Assembly: GCA_964607135.1 (NCBI GenBank)
Contig: CAZSIV010000070.1
Location: 1-7,579, forward strand
DNA from: Metaruminococcus_A sp964607135
GTDB taxonomy: Bacteria > Bacillota > Clostridia > Oscillospirales > Ruminococcaceae
DNA: 7,579 nt
Reading direction: 5' to 3'
Below the pieces are notes generated by a model. That model was not told where the DNA came from and made no database searches. It was given only the letters and a program-made list of their open reading frames with translations. The position numbers and the translations under genes are program-made. Positions 1-4,536 of the stretch are shown here, piece by piece. Position 1 is the stretch's first letter. Each line of letters starts with the position of its first letter.

Positions 1-208
1 GCTGCCCCTTGCGGAAATACCGGCTGACGAATTCAGCCGTATTCCTCCAGGTGACAATGCTGATAAAATCGGTCTGGTGCTCGCCGCCCTTTGGGGTATA
101 GTTGCGATCTACTGCGATGCGGAAGGTCGCAACGGAAACCCCGTTTGGGGTTGTTCTAAGCTCCGGGTCGGCCGTAAGCCTTCCCATTAATACGGCTCGG
201 TTGAGCAT
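1..208 (-). CDS. ssb: Single-stranded DNA-binding protein, N-terminal part
   Basis: The 69 residues present match the start of the bacterial/phage SSB OB-fold: an MLNRAVLMGRLTADPELR opening, then TPNGVSVATFRIAVDR and DFISIVTWRNTAEFV. SSB coats single-stranded DNA during replication and recombination. The protein runs off the left edge, so the rest of the OB-fold and the acidic C-terminal tail are not visible. The ATG at 208 is preceded by a good AGGGGG site about nine bases upstream, in a 49-base gap after the HNH-like gene. It is the last visible gene of a leftward operon that also carries a candidate annealing protein, so it is probably a phage-encoded SSB acting with that protein rather than the host copy. 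The family call is secure; phage ownership is inferred from context. Confidence 0.95.
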   Translation of the reverse strand, partial: MLNRAVLMGRLTADPELRTTPNGVSVATFRIAVDRNYTPKGGEHQTDFISIVTWRNTAEFVSRYFRKGQ

Positions 209-257
209 GGTTCTTTTCCCCCTTTTTAAAATTCGCTCTTCTTTTTGAAAAAGTCAA

Positions 258-545
258 TCATAGGTAATTCCTACCGATTAAGGCCATCCATTCCTCTCTG
301 GTATGCGTTTCTTCGAATTCCAGCTGGCAGTGCTTTTTGAGCATTGAGGCGAGCATTTTACCATTCTTTCCATGTGCAGAGTAATTGCTCCCGGTGTGGT
401 GCTCAAGGCAGAGCCAGACCTTAAAGCCGTTCTCCTCGCTCGTCTTCCGGTTTTTCCCCGGAAAACAGTGGTGCTCCTGCAAGTGCTCCCTGCTCCCGCA
501 GACATAACACTCCTTTTTATCCTGCAAAATGCTTTTCACATCCAT
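258..545 (-). CDS. Small HNH-like zinc protein of phage early operon
   Basis: This 95-residue protein has a CYVCG knuckle (C13, C16), a paired histidine (H25-H26) and a second CLEHH cluster (C46, H49/H50). The spacing resembles HNH or Ref-type beta-beta-alpha-metal nucleases, which cut or nick DNA in phage recombination modules. The family comparison is from memory, and a purely structural zinc protein is possible. The start is uncertain. The ATG at 545 overlaps the upstream stop by 10 bases, but the GGTGGAGGG ribosome site sits almost on top of it. A GTG at 539 would have ideal spacing, and the frame is open upstream to an ATG at 605. The overlap implies translational coupling with the NinB-like gene. 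Confidence 0.7.
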   Translation of the reverse strand: MDVKSILQDKKECYVCGSREHLQEHHCFPGKNRKTSEENGFKVWLCLEHHTGSNYSAHGKNGKMLASMLKKHCQLEFEETHTREEWMALIGRNYL

Positions 546-1072
546 CCCTCCACCAAAAGGGCGAGCTCCTTTGGGGTTTTGGTCTCGATTTCCTGCTCCC
601 GGCATTCCTGCACAATCAGATCGATCAGCCGCGACATCTGCGCCGTGTCATAGGCGCTCGAACCATAATAGAGGATGACGTTGACACAGCCGTCCAGCTT
701 GCTTTCAGTGGTGTCCGTCAGCCAGCCGAGGCCGTTGTGCTCCCAGCCCTGCCGCAGTTTCTCAGCCGCCTTTTCCCTGATGCAGACCGTTTCGGAGTTC
801 CCGCCGATCTCCCGGATCAGGCTCCGGTAAATCTCTTCCCTGGGAATTCCGGTTTTCTCTGCCAGCCGGCCGCACAGCACCCAGAAATAGGCGTTCGCGT
901 CGAGGCTCCGGGGGCGGTATTCTCTGAGGAGCGCCGTATGTACCTTGTCCCGCATGTTCAGGCAGAATGCCTTGACCGCCGCCCGGTAATTTGGTTTAAC
1001 CGCCAGCGTCAGGTGGATCCCCTCTGAATCCTCAAACCATTTCGCCCTGGTAAATTCAACTTGCAGGCTCAT
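536..1072 (-). CDS. NinB-like phage recombination-module protein (tentative)
   Basis: A 178-residue soluble protein. The central segment YRPRSLDANAYFWVLCGRLA recalls the 'S-x-x-x-N-A-x-F-W' signature of NinB/Orf family proteins, lambda recombination mediators that help load recombinases on ssDNA. Two further stretches look conserved: EIYRSLIREIGGNSE and GWEHNGLGW, with YYGSSAYDTAQMSRLID near the C-terminus. Position supports the idea, since it lies between a candidate annealing protein and an HNH-like protein, with SSB beyond. The ATG at 1072 has a GAGGGA site six bases upstream and overlaps the previous gene by 17 bases, so coupled translation is likely. That it is a real phage gene is very likely; the NinB assignment is a motif-level judgement. 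Confidence 0.65.
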   Translation of the reverse strand: MSLQVEFTRAKWFEDSEGIHLTLAVKPNYRAAVKAFCLNMRDKVHTALLREYRPRSLDANAYFWVLCGRLAEKTGIPREEIYRSLIREIGGNSETVCIREKAAEKLRQGWEHNGLGWLTDTTESKLDGCVNVILYYGSSAYDTAQMSRLIDLIVQECREQEIETKTPKELALLVEGWM

Positions 1073-1622
1073 TTTGTTCCCTCACGCAGCCCAGGCACAT
1101 CCCATATTTTTCAAAGATTTCCTGTGCCGCGGCGACCTTGCCCTCTTTGTTCCTGGCCGGTTTTACTTCCTTCCCGCAGACAGGGCAGACGAGCGGCTCG
1201 AGTTGAACCCGTTTCAGAAGCTCCTTTTCGCGGTCTTCTTCCTCGAGCCTTTCGTCGTTGTCCTCTTCAAATTCATCGCTTTCGGTGTCGGCGTAAATTC
1301 CGGCATAGGCCAGCTTGGAAAGCTTTAAAACAACCCGGTCGAACATCCTTTTCAGCGCCATCGCATAAGGGTAGGCGATCTTGCAGTTTTCCCGGTTGAC
1401 CTCGCCGGCCTCAAAAATCCCCTGCTCTGGGCAGCGATACAGAAAGACAAGGGAATTGCCATATCCTTCTTTATCAACTGTAACGCATTCCGGCTTAAAC
1501 TTGTTTTGCAGCTGGTCGTTGATCTTAAGACACCCGTTATGGCTGATGATCAATCCGGTGTAGATCATTTTATCCCCGGACTTGCTGAGGTTCTTTTGAA
1601 TCCAGAAGTTGTTTTCTGACAT
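1056..1622 (-). CDS. Candidate single-strand annealing/recombination protein with C-terminal zinc ribbon
   Basis: From the ATG at 1622 this is 188 residues. The body reads as a globular domain (SENNFWIQKNLSKSGDKMIY at the start) and ends in a helix containing YPYAMALKRMFDRVVLKLSK, then an acidic DESDEFEEDNDE-type linker. The C-terminus has a four-cysteine zinc knuckle, CPVCG and CLGC. The helix plus neighbouring SSB and NinB-like genes recall phage annealing proteins (Erf/Sak/RecT-like), which pair complementary ssDNA; this is inference, not a family match I can prove. Start choice: AAGGGA lies nine bases before 1622; ATG 1658 with AGGAAG is also plausible. Upstream, the same frame stays protein-like to about 1731, suggesting a longer N-terminus reached through a frameshift. 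Confidence 0.6.
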   Translation of the reverse strand: MSENNFWIQKNLSKSGDKMIYTGLIISHNGCLKINDQLQNKFKPECVTVDKEGYGNSLVFLYRCPEQGIFEAGEVNRENCKIAYPYAMALKRMFDRVVLKLSKLAYAGIYADTESDEFEEDNDERLEEEDREKELLKRVQLEPLVCPVCGKEVKPARNKEGKVAAAQEIFEKYGMCLGCVREQNEPAS

Positions 1623-1747
1623 CCCGTACATTCCCTTATTTAGAATTTCAGCGGCCATTTCCCGCGCTTCCTGGTATTTCGGCGATTTCCAGACGGGAAC
1701 CTCCGCCTGTGTTTTTGGGTTGATTCCTTTGTTTTTTCTCCGAACAT
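1623..1747 (-). other. Possible N-terminal extension of the annealing-protein gene, out of frame at an A6 run
   Basis: An ATG at 1747 overlaps the upstream stop codon as TAATG, a classic coupled start. It reads MFGEK and then, after a run of six A on the minus strand (1732-1737), continues into an arginine-rich 35-residue dead end. The -1 frame from the same point encodes a normal-looking stretch that leads straight into the annealing-protein frame, including AEVPVWKSPKYQEAREMAAE. One extra A would give a continuous protein of about 230 residues from the TAATG. A deletion, an assembly error or slippage would each explain this. Confidence 0.45.
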
Positions 1748-2019
1748 TACACCCGCACCCCCCTGTTCTCCAGCCTGTCCCGCAGCGCTTCAACCCGAGT
1801 CTCCAGCGCAAGGTTACAATCGACCAGGCTGTCCAAAAGAATTCCAATGCTCTTTTTAATTTCCGCGTCTATGTGCAGCGCATTTTCAAGAGCTTCCCCG
1901 ATGGCGTCGGTTTCTTCATTCAGCCTTCGCAGCAAACAAACCTTTGATTCATAATCCGCGGCGTCTGCATTTAGCTGTTCATCCCACTCCGGCGGCGATA
2001 GATACCGCGCTTCGGTCAT
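1747..2019 (-). CDS. Small helical phage protein, unknown function
   Basis: A 90-residue protein I do not recognise. After a short N-terminal segment (MTEARYLSPPEWDEQL), it is almost entirely predicted helix with regularly spaced leucines, and it ends in EALRDRLENRG, so a coiled-coil or helical-hairpin fold is likely. It has no membrane segment and no zinc motif. The ATG at 2019 is preferred over a start at 2037 because AGGAGG sits nine bases upstream of it. It overlaps the preceding gene by 41 bases and its TAA shares a base with a downstream ATG (TAATG), so it sits in a tightly coupled operon. Its place just before the annealing protein hints at an accessory role in that module; this is a guess. 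Confidence 0.7.
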   Translation of the reverse strand: MTEARYLSPPEWDEQLNADAADYESKVCLLRRLNEETDAIGEALENALHIDAEIKKSIGILLDSLVDCNLALETRVEALRDRLENRGVRV

Positions 2020-2296
2020 CTTCACAAGCCTCCTCATCCCATTCGACGTCCACCAGTTTTTTCAAGACCGGCCGCAGCCGAAAATTTTCCGCCCCGGACG
2101 CCTTTAAAATCAACCGGTATTCGCTGCTGCCTTCAAAGGCGCAGGCATCCGCGCAAACTATTCCTATCTCCCTTTTCCCGCGCCCTGTTTCACACAGAAC
2201 CTCATCCCCTTCCTCCAGGCTTCCCAGCGGCGCGTAATACAGCTCGTTGTGTTCATCCGGAAACGTTACCAAAACCAGCTGGATCAGTTTTTCCAT
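1979..2296 (-). CDS. Small beta-rich phage protein, unknown function
   Basis: A 105-residue protein of unknown role. The middle, LEEGDEVLCETGRGKREIGIV, is a beta-hairpin style stretch like the 'GD-x-V-x-x-E-T-x-R-G-x-x-x-G-x-V' turn of PSP1-type domains, but the similarity is local and gives no function. The C-terminal quarter is acidic (WDEEACEDD). The ATG at 2296 has AGGAAGGGG about eight bases upstream and overlaps the stop of the preceding microprotein by 13 bases. Its own 3' end overlaps the next gene by 41 bases. This interlocking is typical of a phage early operon. The last ten residues after the next gene's ribosome site look low-complexity. Confidence 0.7.
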   Translation of the reverse strand: MEKLIQLVLVTFPDEHNELYYAPLGSLEEGDEVLCETGRGKREIGIVCADACAFEGSSEYRLILKASGAENFRLRPVLKKLVDVEWDEEACEDDRSAVSIAAGVG

Positions 2297-2409
2297 TTGA
2301 CATCCCCTTCCTTTTGGTCTAAAATATATGTAGTGTTATTGCCTTTGTTCTCCGTTGGAATGCCGGTTCCGCGGGGAACTTTCTTTTTGTCCTTGATTCT
2401 AAGCCGCAT
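2284..2409 (-). CDS. 41-residue basic microprotein, coupled to the next gene
   Basis: An internal start in the same frame as the longer membrane ORF. The ATG at 2409 has a perfect AAGGAG seven bases upstream, much better than anything at the long ORF's GTG. The product begins MRLRIKDKKKVPRGTGIPTE, is basic, and ends DVKWKN. Its stop overlaps the ATG of the next gene, suggesting translational coupling. I do not recognise the family. The strong ribosome site suggests this was an independent gene and that the long ORF is a fusion created by the odd segment upstream (2415-2665), or simply reads through it. Confidence in separate initiation is moderate. Confidence 0.55.
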   Translation of the reverse strand: MRLRIKDKKKVPRGTGIPTENKGNNTTYILDQKEGDVKWKN

Positions 2410-2817
2410 GCTCATTCTCCTTGTCCGTGCCGGGCGGGGCAATTCGCACCCTAAGGTTTTACCAGCTTTTGGGTAATAGGCCTGCAAGGCGCGTTGTACA
2501 AAAGATGTGCCTCGCGGGATTCCAATGTCGCTTTTCGCACAACTTACGAATCGCGTCTGTCCAGTCCGGTCACGGACCTCGCGGGTTACCGACGCTGTTA
2601 CCGGTACCACTTCCGAATCGCGTTTGCGGGCGGAGGCACTCCGCCGCGATTGCCCGCGGGGGCTCCCCGCCCCGAACAGGATCACGCTCAGCAAGAGCAG
2701 CGCCGCGCCCCAGCCGAATCCCAGCCCGCTTTCCAGCAGCCCTTCCATCCCGAAGAGAAGCAGAAAAAATATCAGCCAAAAAATTACCGTTATAATCAAC
2801 GTTAAAATATATTTCAC
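2284..2817 (-). CDS. Small two-helix membrane protein with anomalous C-terminal tail
   Basis: The first 50 or so residues are unmistakably membrane-inserted: one hydrophobic helix at about residues 3-22 (ILTLIITVIFWLIFFLLLFG) and a second at about 36-50. A typical phage protein of this type would end near residue 55. Instead the frame continues for about 80 residues of Arg/Pro/Ser-rich, low-plausibility sequence (from about residue 52 to 134) before merging with the microprotein frame. The DNA under that tail is a GC-rich, repeat-bearing, palindromic stretch. The start is a GTG at 2817 with GAGG directly adjacent, which is poor spacing. First gene after the inner leftward regulator, separated by 140 bases with plus-strand terminators. 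Function unknown. Confidence 0.5.
   Translation of the reverse strand: MKYILTLIITVIFWLIFFLLLFGMEGLLESGLGFGWGAALLLLSVILFGAGSPRGQSRRSASARKRDSEVVPVTASVTREVRDRTGQTRFVSCAKSDIGIPRGTSFVQRALQAYYPKAGKTLGCELPRPARTRRMSMRLRIKDKKKVPRGTGIPTENKGNNTTYILDQKEGDVKWKN
2510..2652. repeat. Degenerate 67-bp tandem repeat with nested palindromes
   Basis: Two blocks recur with the same 67-base offset: CCTCGCGGG at 2510-2518 and 2577-2585, and CGAATCGCGTYTG at 2547-2559 and 2614-2626. Across the first 50 bases the two copies agree at about 35 positions by eye. Superimposed are GTCCG/CGGAC (2564-2568 with 2573-2577), an inner GGCGGAG/CTCCGCC stem (2629-2635 with 2639-2645) and an outer AATCGCG/CGCGATT pair (2616-2622 with 2645-2651). 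Since 67 is not a multiple of three, this is not a protein repeat. It looks like a palindromic repeat element lying inside the membrane-protein ORF. Confidence 0.5.
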
Positions 2818-2859
2818 CTCGATTGCAACAAGGTTTGGATAAATAAATTAGGGCAAATT

Positions 2860-2888
2860 CAGTCGGTGCGCTATCACCGGCTGTTTTT
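2860..2888 (+). terminator. Rho-independent terminator, plus strand (first of two)
   Basis: A nine-base stem (2860-2868 with 2875-2883, one G-U pair, loop CGCTAT) is followed by TTTTT at 2884-2888. The U-tract exists only on the plus strand, so it would stop rightward transcription. No plus-strand gene is visible upstream in the window. Confidence 0.65.
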
Positions 2889-2891
2889 GTT

Positions 2892-2914
2892 ACCCCGTCT
2901 TTGGCGGGGTTTTT
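2892..2914 (+). terminator. Rho-independent terminator, plus strand (second of two)
   Basis: ACCCCGTC (2892-2899) pairs with GGCGGGGT (2903-2910) around a three-base loop and is followed by TTTT. It lies four bases after the first terminator and has the same polarity. The tandem arrangement suggests a strong block to rightward transcription entering the immunity region. Confidence 0.65.
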
Positions 2915-2959
2915 CTTGACCTCTTTCCCTCACTGTGGTATTCTTTGCTTGTATTCGCT

Positions 2960-3205
2960 TTAAGCCTGATTGCCTTCAGGCTCCTTTGTGTTGTCCGGCG
3001 TTGCCGCGCTGAATAACCTTTTAAATGTTTTGTAGGACTTTACTCCTAACGTGTCGGCTATCACTATAGCTACATCTGCACGCGGAATACGTTCGCCGGC
3101 TTCGTAATTTTGGTAACTCACCTCCGTTATCCTAACTCGTTCAGCAACCTTCACCTGCGTTAGGTTTGCTTTTTCCCTTGCTTCTTTTAACTCCGTGTTT
3201 TTCAT
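2960..3205 (-). CDS. XRE-family regulator, leftward arm of inner switch (Cro-like position)
   Basis: An 81-residue helix-turn-helix protein. The five-helix XRE fold covers roughly residues 5-65, with the recognition region in LTQVKVAERVRITEVSYQNYEAGERIP, the usual Q-x-x-x-A ... Y-x-x-x-E-x-x-x-x-P pattern. The tail (PDNTKEPEGNQA) is hydrophilic and disordered. It is the first gene of the leftward transcript and is divergent from another XRE gene at 3284, with 78 bases between them, so it occupies the Cro position of a lysis-lysogeny switch. The ATG at 3205 is chosen over a GTG at 3208; the upstream AGTAGG site is close for either. DNA binding is secure, but the Cro role is inferred from position. 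Confidence 0.85.
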   Translation of the reverse strand: MKNTELKEAREKANLTQVKVAERVRITEVSYQNYEAGERIPRADVAIVIADTLGVKSYKTFKRLFSAATPDNTKEPEGNQA

Positions 3206-3283
3206 CACCTACTCACTTTCTAGAATCAACACTAACATTTGTATGTGTAAATAGTCTTTAAAAATTTTTTTGGAGATATTGCC
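3206..3283. promoter_or_regulatory. Divergent control region of the inner XRE switch
   Basis: A 78-base AT-rich gap between divergent regulators must hold both promoters and the operators. On the minus strand TTTACA followed 17 bases later by TGATTC is a weak promoter candidate. ACAT-TTGT-ATGT (3235-3246) is a small inverted repeat that may be an operator core. A GGAG ribosome site precedes the plus-strand ATG. I could not assign promoters with confidence. Confidence 0.45.
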
Positions 3284-3502
3284 ATGTATTTTTCTGAACG
3301 CTTGGTAGAACTGCGAAAATCAAAAAAATTGACACAAAAGCAGCTAGCAGCAGAATTACAAATGAGTGAACTCGCTATTCAACATTATGAAGCTCAGCGA
3401 CGCAAACCCGCTTTTGATGTTCTCCTCGCTCTGGCTGATTTCTTCGACGTTTCTCTCGATTATCTAGTCGGCCGTACCGACAAGCCGGAAGTGAATAAAT
3501 AG
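3284..3502 (+). CDS. Short XRE-family repressor, rightward arm of inner switch
   Basis: A 72-residue single-domain helix-turn-helix protein. Residues 1-65 form an XRE domain with LTQKQLAAELQMSELAIQHY as the helix-turn-helix, followed by the R-K-P motif and the characteristic end FFDVSLDYLVGRTD seen in many clostridial repressors. It lacks a C-terminal dimerisation or autocleavage domain, so it cannot be a LexA-like cI; induction would need another factor. GGAG lies nine bases before the ATG. It is divergent from the 3205 gene and is followed, after 69 bases, by the toxin-antitoxin operon in the same direction. Likely a repressor of the inner leftward promoter. Confidence 0.88.
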   Translation: MYFSERLVELRKSKKLTQKQLAAELQMSELAIQHYEAQRRKPAFDVLLALADFFDVSLDYLVGRTDKPEVNK

Positions 3503-3524
3503 ACAGTATCTGCATAATCTATTG

Positions 3525-3553
3525 TTGACGTACGGAAAAGCGTATGTTATTAT
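3525..3553 (+). promoter_or_regulatory. Promoter of the toxin-antitoxin operon with embedded palindromic operator
   Basis: TTGACG (3525-3530), a 17-base spacer and TATTAT (3548-3553) form a near-consensus sigma-A promoter. The spacer carries an imperfect inverted repeat, ACGTACG (3528-3534) and CGTATGT (3541-3547), six bases apart. That is the expected location for antitoxin autorepression by the YefM/YoeB complex. Confidence 0.75.
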
Positions 3554-3571
3554 AAAGGCGAGGTGATAAAT

Positions 3572-3820
3572 ATGTATAATACGAATGTCACAAATGCTCG
3601 TGCCAACCTTTATAATCTGTTGGAAATGGCAATCGATGACAGTGAGGTCATCAATATCTCTACCAAAAGCGGCAATGCGGTCATTATCAGCGAAGCAGAT
3701 TACAATTCCCTGCTGGAAACACTTTATCTCAGTTCCGATCCGGCTTATAAACAATCGCTAATTGACGGAAAGAATACGCCCTTGTCAGAATGTGTTAGCG
3801 AGGAAGACGTGGAATGGTAG
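3572..3820 (+). CDS. yefM: Antitoxin, YefM/Phd family
   Basis: An 82-residue antitoxin. The N-terminal Phd/YefM DNA-binding and dimerisation fold covers about residues 1-55: NVTNARANLYNLLEMAIDD, then INISTKSGNAVIISEADYNSLLETLYL, matching the 'I-x-x-x-G-N-x-V-(I/L)-(I/L)-S-E-x-D-(Y/F)-x-S-L-x-E-T-L-Y-L' signature. The acidic C-terminus (ECVSEEDVEW) is the usual toxin-neutralising tail. The ATG at 3572 is six bases after GAGGTG; the GTG at 3563 lies inside that site and is rejected. It overlaps the toxin gene by seven bases (ATGGTAG), coupling their translation. It represses its own promoter in known systems, and a matching palindrome is present here. Confidence 0.95.
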   Translation: MYNTNVTNARANLYNLLEMAIDDSEVINISTKSGNAVIISEADYNSLLETLYLSSDPAYKQSLIDGKNTPLSECVSEEDVEW

Positions 3821-4080
3821 AATACAAAATCGTTTATACCAAACAAGCTGTAAAGGATGTCGTACTTTTAAAACAAGCAGGATTATCTTTTAAAGCTCAA
3901 AAGCTGATCGATATCGTAAAAGCCAATCCCTTCCAAACACCGCCGCCTTATGAAAAGTTAACTGGCGATTTAAAAGGCATGTATTCCAGAAGGATCAATA
4001 TTCAGCACCGATTTGTTTATGAAGTCATAGAGGAACAGCATACCGTAAAAGTGATCCGTATGTGGAAACACTACGAATAA
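3814..4080 (+). CDS. yoeB: Toxin, YoeB/Txe family ribosome-dependent mRNA interferase
   Basis: An 88-residue RelE-superfamily toxin that would cut mRNA in the ribosomal A site when free of its antitoxin. The C-terminal half is diagnostic: PYEKLTGDLKGMYSRRINIQ, HRFVYEV, and a terminal KHYE. By alignment with E. coli YoeB (E46, R65, H83, Y84), the catalytic residues appear intact as E47, R66, H86 and Y87, so the toxin is probably active. It starts inside the antitoxin's last codons. Such pairs act as addiction modules that stabilise prophages and can contribute to phage exclusion. Its 3' end overlaps by ten bases a truncated gene on the minus strand, marking one edge of the module. Confidence 0.95.
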   Translation: MVEYKIVYTKQAVKDVVLLKQAGLSFKAQKLIDIVKANPFQTPPPYEKLTGDLKGMYSRRINIQHRFVYEVIEEQHTVKVIRMWKHYE

Positions 4081-4124
4081 CCACATCGAAATAGCAGGCG
4101 GATCGTTGTCTGTTCCCGCTCCAT
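4071..4124 (-). pseudogene. Truncated start of a phage ribbon-helix-helix-like gene
   Basis: An ATG at 4124 with an excellent AAGGGGAG site five bases upstream opens a 17-residue frame, MEREQTTIRLLFRCGYS. The first ten residues match the usual opening of small phage Arc/ribbon-helix-helix proteins (K/R-E-Q-T-T-I-R-L-P-x-E-L-K), but the sequence departs right after 'TTIRL', where it runs into the bases flanking the toxin stop codon. The gene sits directly after the outer Cro-like gene on the minus strand, where such a protein is expected. I infer that the toxin-antitoxin segment joined here, at about 4092-4095, and removed the rest. No remainder is visible elsewhere in the window. Confidence 0.6.
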
Positions 4125-4140
4125 CTTTTCTCCCCTTTCA

Positions 4141-4160
4141 CCCCGTCTCTTTAGGCGGGG
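4141..4160. promoter_or_regulatory. GC-rich leader hairpin before the truncated gene
   Basis: CCCCGTC (4141-4147) pairs with GGCGGGG (4154-4160) around TCTTTA. Neither strand has an adjacent T-run, so it is not a standard terminator. A second hairpin, TGTCC/GGACA with a T7 loop, lies at 4168-4185. On the minus strand both would form in the leader between the outer regulator and the truncated gene. Confidence 0.4.
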
Positions 4161-4197
4161 AGGGTTATGTCCGTTTTTTTGGACAGTAAATGTGCTA

Positions 4198-4407
4198 TTA
4201 TTTCGGTGTTGGGATTCCTTCAAGCAGTTCGTCCGTGGTGCAGTGAAACACTTCAGCAATCCGCTTAAGCATAATAATGCTTGGTTTGCGTGCTCCACTT
4301 TCCCACTGTGCAACCGTATTCTGGTTCACTCCAACCCTTTTGCCAAGTTCTGCTTGTGTGAGATTTTTCTGTTGACGCTTTCTTTGAATTGAGTTCAAGG
4401 GTTTCAT
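4198..4407 (-). CDS. XRE-family regulator, leftward arm of outer switch (Cro-like position)
   Basis: A 69-residue helix-turn-helix protein. LTQAELGKRVGVNQNTVAQW followed by ESGARKPS is a textbook XRE recognition region, and the end (AEVFHCTTDELLEG) is the usual fifth helix. It is divergent from the ImmR-like repressor and driven by a near-perfect promoter, so it takes the Cro position of the outer switch. Start: the ATG at 4407 directly abuts the AAGGAG site, which is unusually tight, while a TTG at 4398 (reading MNSIQRKRQQ) has ideal nine-base spacing. Both give a full domain; a longer frame to 4458 runs across the promoter and is rejected. Downstream, its transcript meets the truncated gene. 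Confidence 0.88.
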   Translation of the reverse strand: MKPLNSIQRKRQQKNLTQAELGKRVGVNQNTVAQWESGARKPSIIMLKRIAEVFHCTTDELLEGIPTPK

Positions 4408-4429
4408 CTCCTTTATATCCCGTAATGTG

Positions 4430-4458
4430 ATAATATCATAAATAAAAATGTTTGTCAA
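4430..4458 (-). promoter_or_regulatory. Outer leftward promoter
   Basis: On the minus strand, TTGACA (4453-4458), a 17-base spacer and TATTAT (4430-4435) make a near-consensus promoter for the Cro-like gene. The -10 lies inside the perfect palindrome TGATAATATCA (4428-4438), so repressor bound there would block polymerase directly. Confidence 0.8.
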
Positions 4459-4484
4459 CCCATTTTGAGATATTATTTATTTTT

Positions 4485-4513
4485 TTGTTTCTATTTATCT
4501 CTTTTTGTGATAT
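4485..4513 (+). promoter_or_regulatory. Rightward promoter of the ImmR-like repressor
   Basis: TTGTTT (4485-4490), a 17-base spacer and TGATAT (4508-4513) form a moderate promoter reading into the repressor and ImmA genes. The -10 overlaps the third operator-like site, which would allow autoregulation. Confidence 0.55.
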
Positions 4514-4536
4514 TCTTAAACAAAGAGGGTGACGTT

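Larger units (their letters stand above)
4428..4515. promoter_or_regulatory. Three operator-like sites in the outer switch
   Basis: Related sites occur at 4428-4438 (TGATAATATCA), 4466-4476 (TGAGATATTAT) and 4506-4515 (TGTGATATTC). The shared core is TG(T/A)GATATT, on the minus strand for the first. The outer two overlap the -10 elements of the two divergent promoters, and the middle one lies between them, an arrangement like a lambda-style or ICEBs1-style operator set. Binding by the ImmR-like repressor is inferred. Confidence 0.55.

Noticed and set aside
2494..2842. Plus-strand open frames of about 100-110 residues over the membrane protein gene
   Set aside because: They are Arg/Pro-rich with no ribosome site or domain and lie opposite the clear membrane helices on the minus strand; they result from the GC-rich repeat.
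4465..4536. 24-residue hydrophobic N-terminal extension of the ImmR-like repressor
   Set aside because: It spans the promoter and operator region; the ATG at 4537 has a good ribosome site and gives the standard XRE start.
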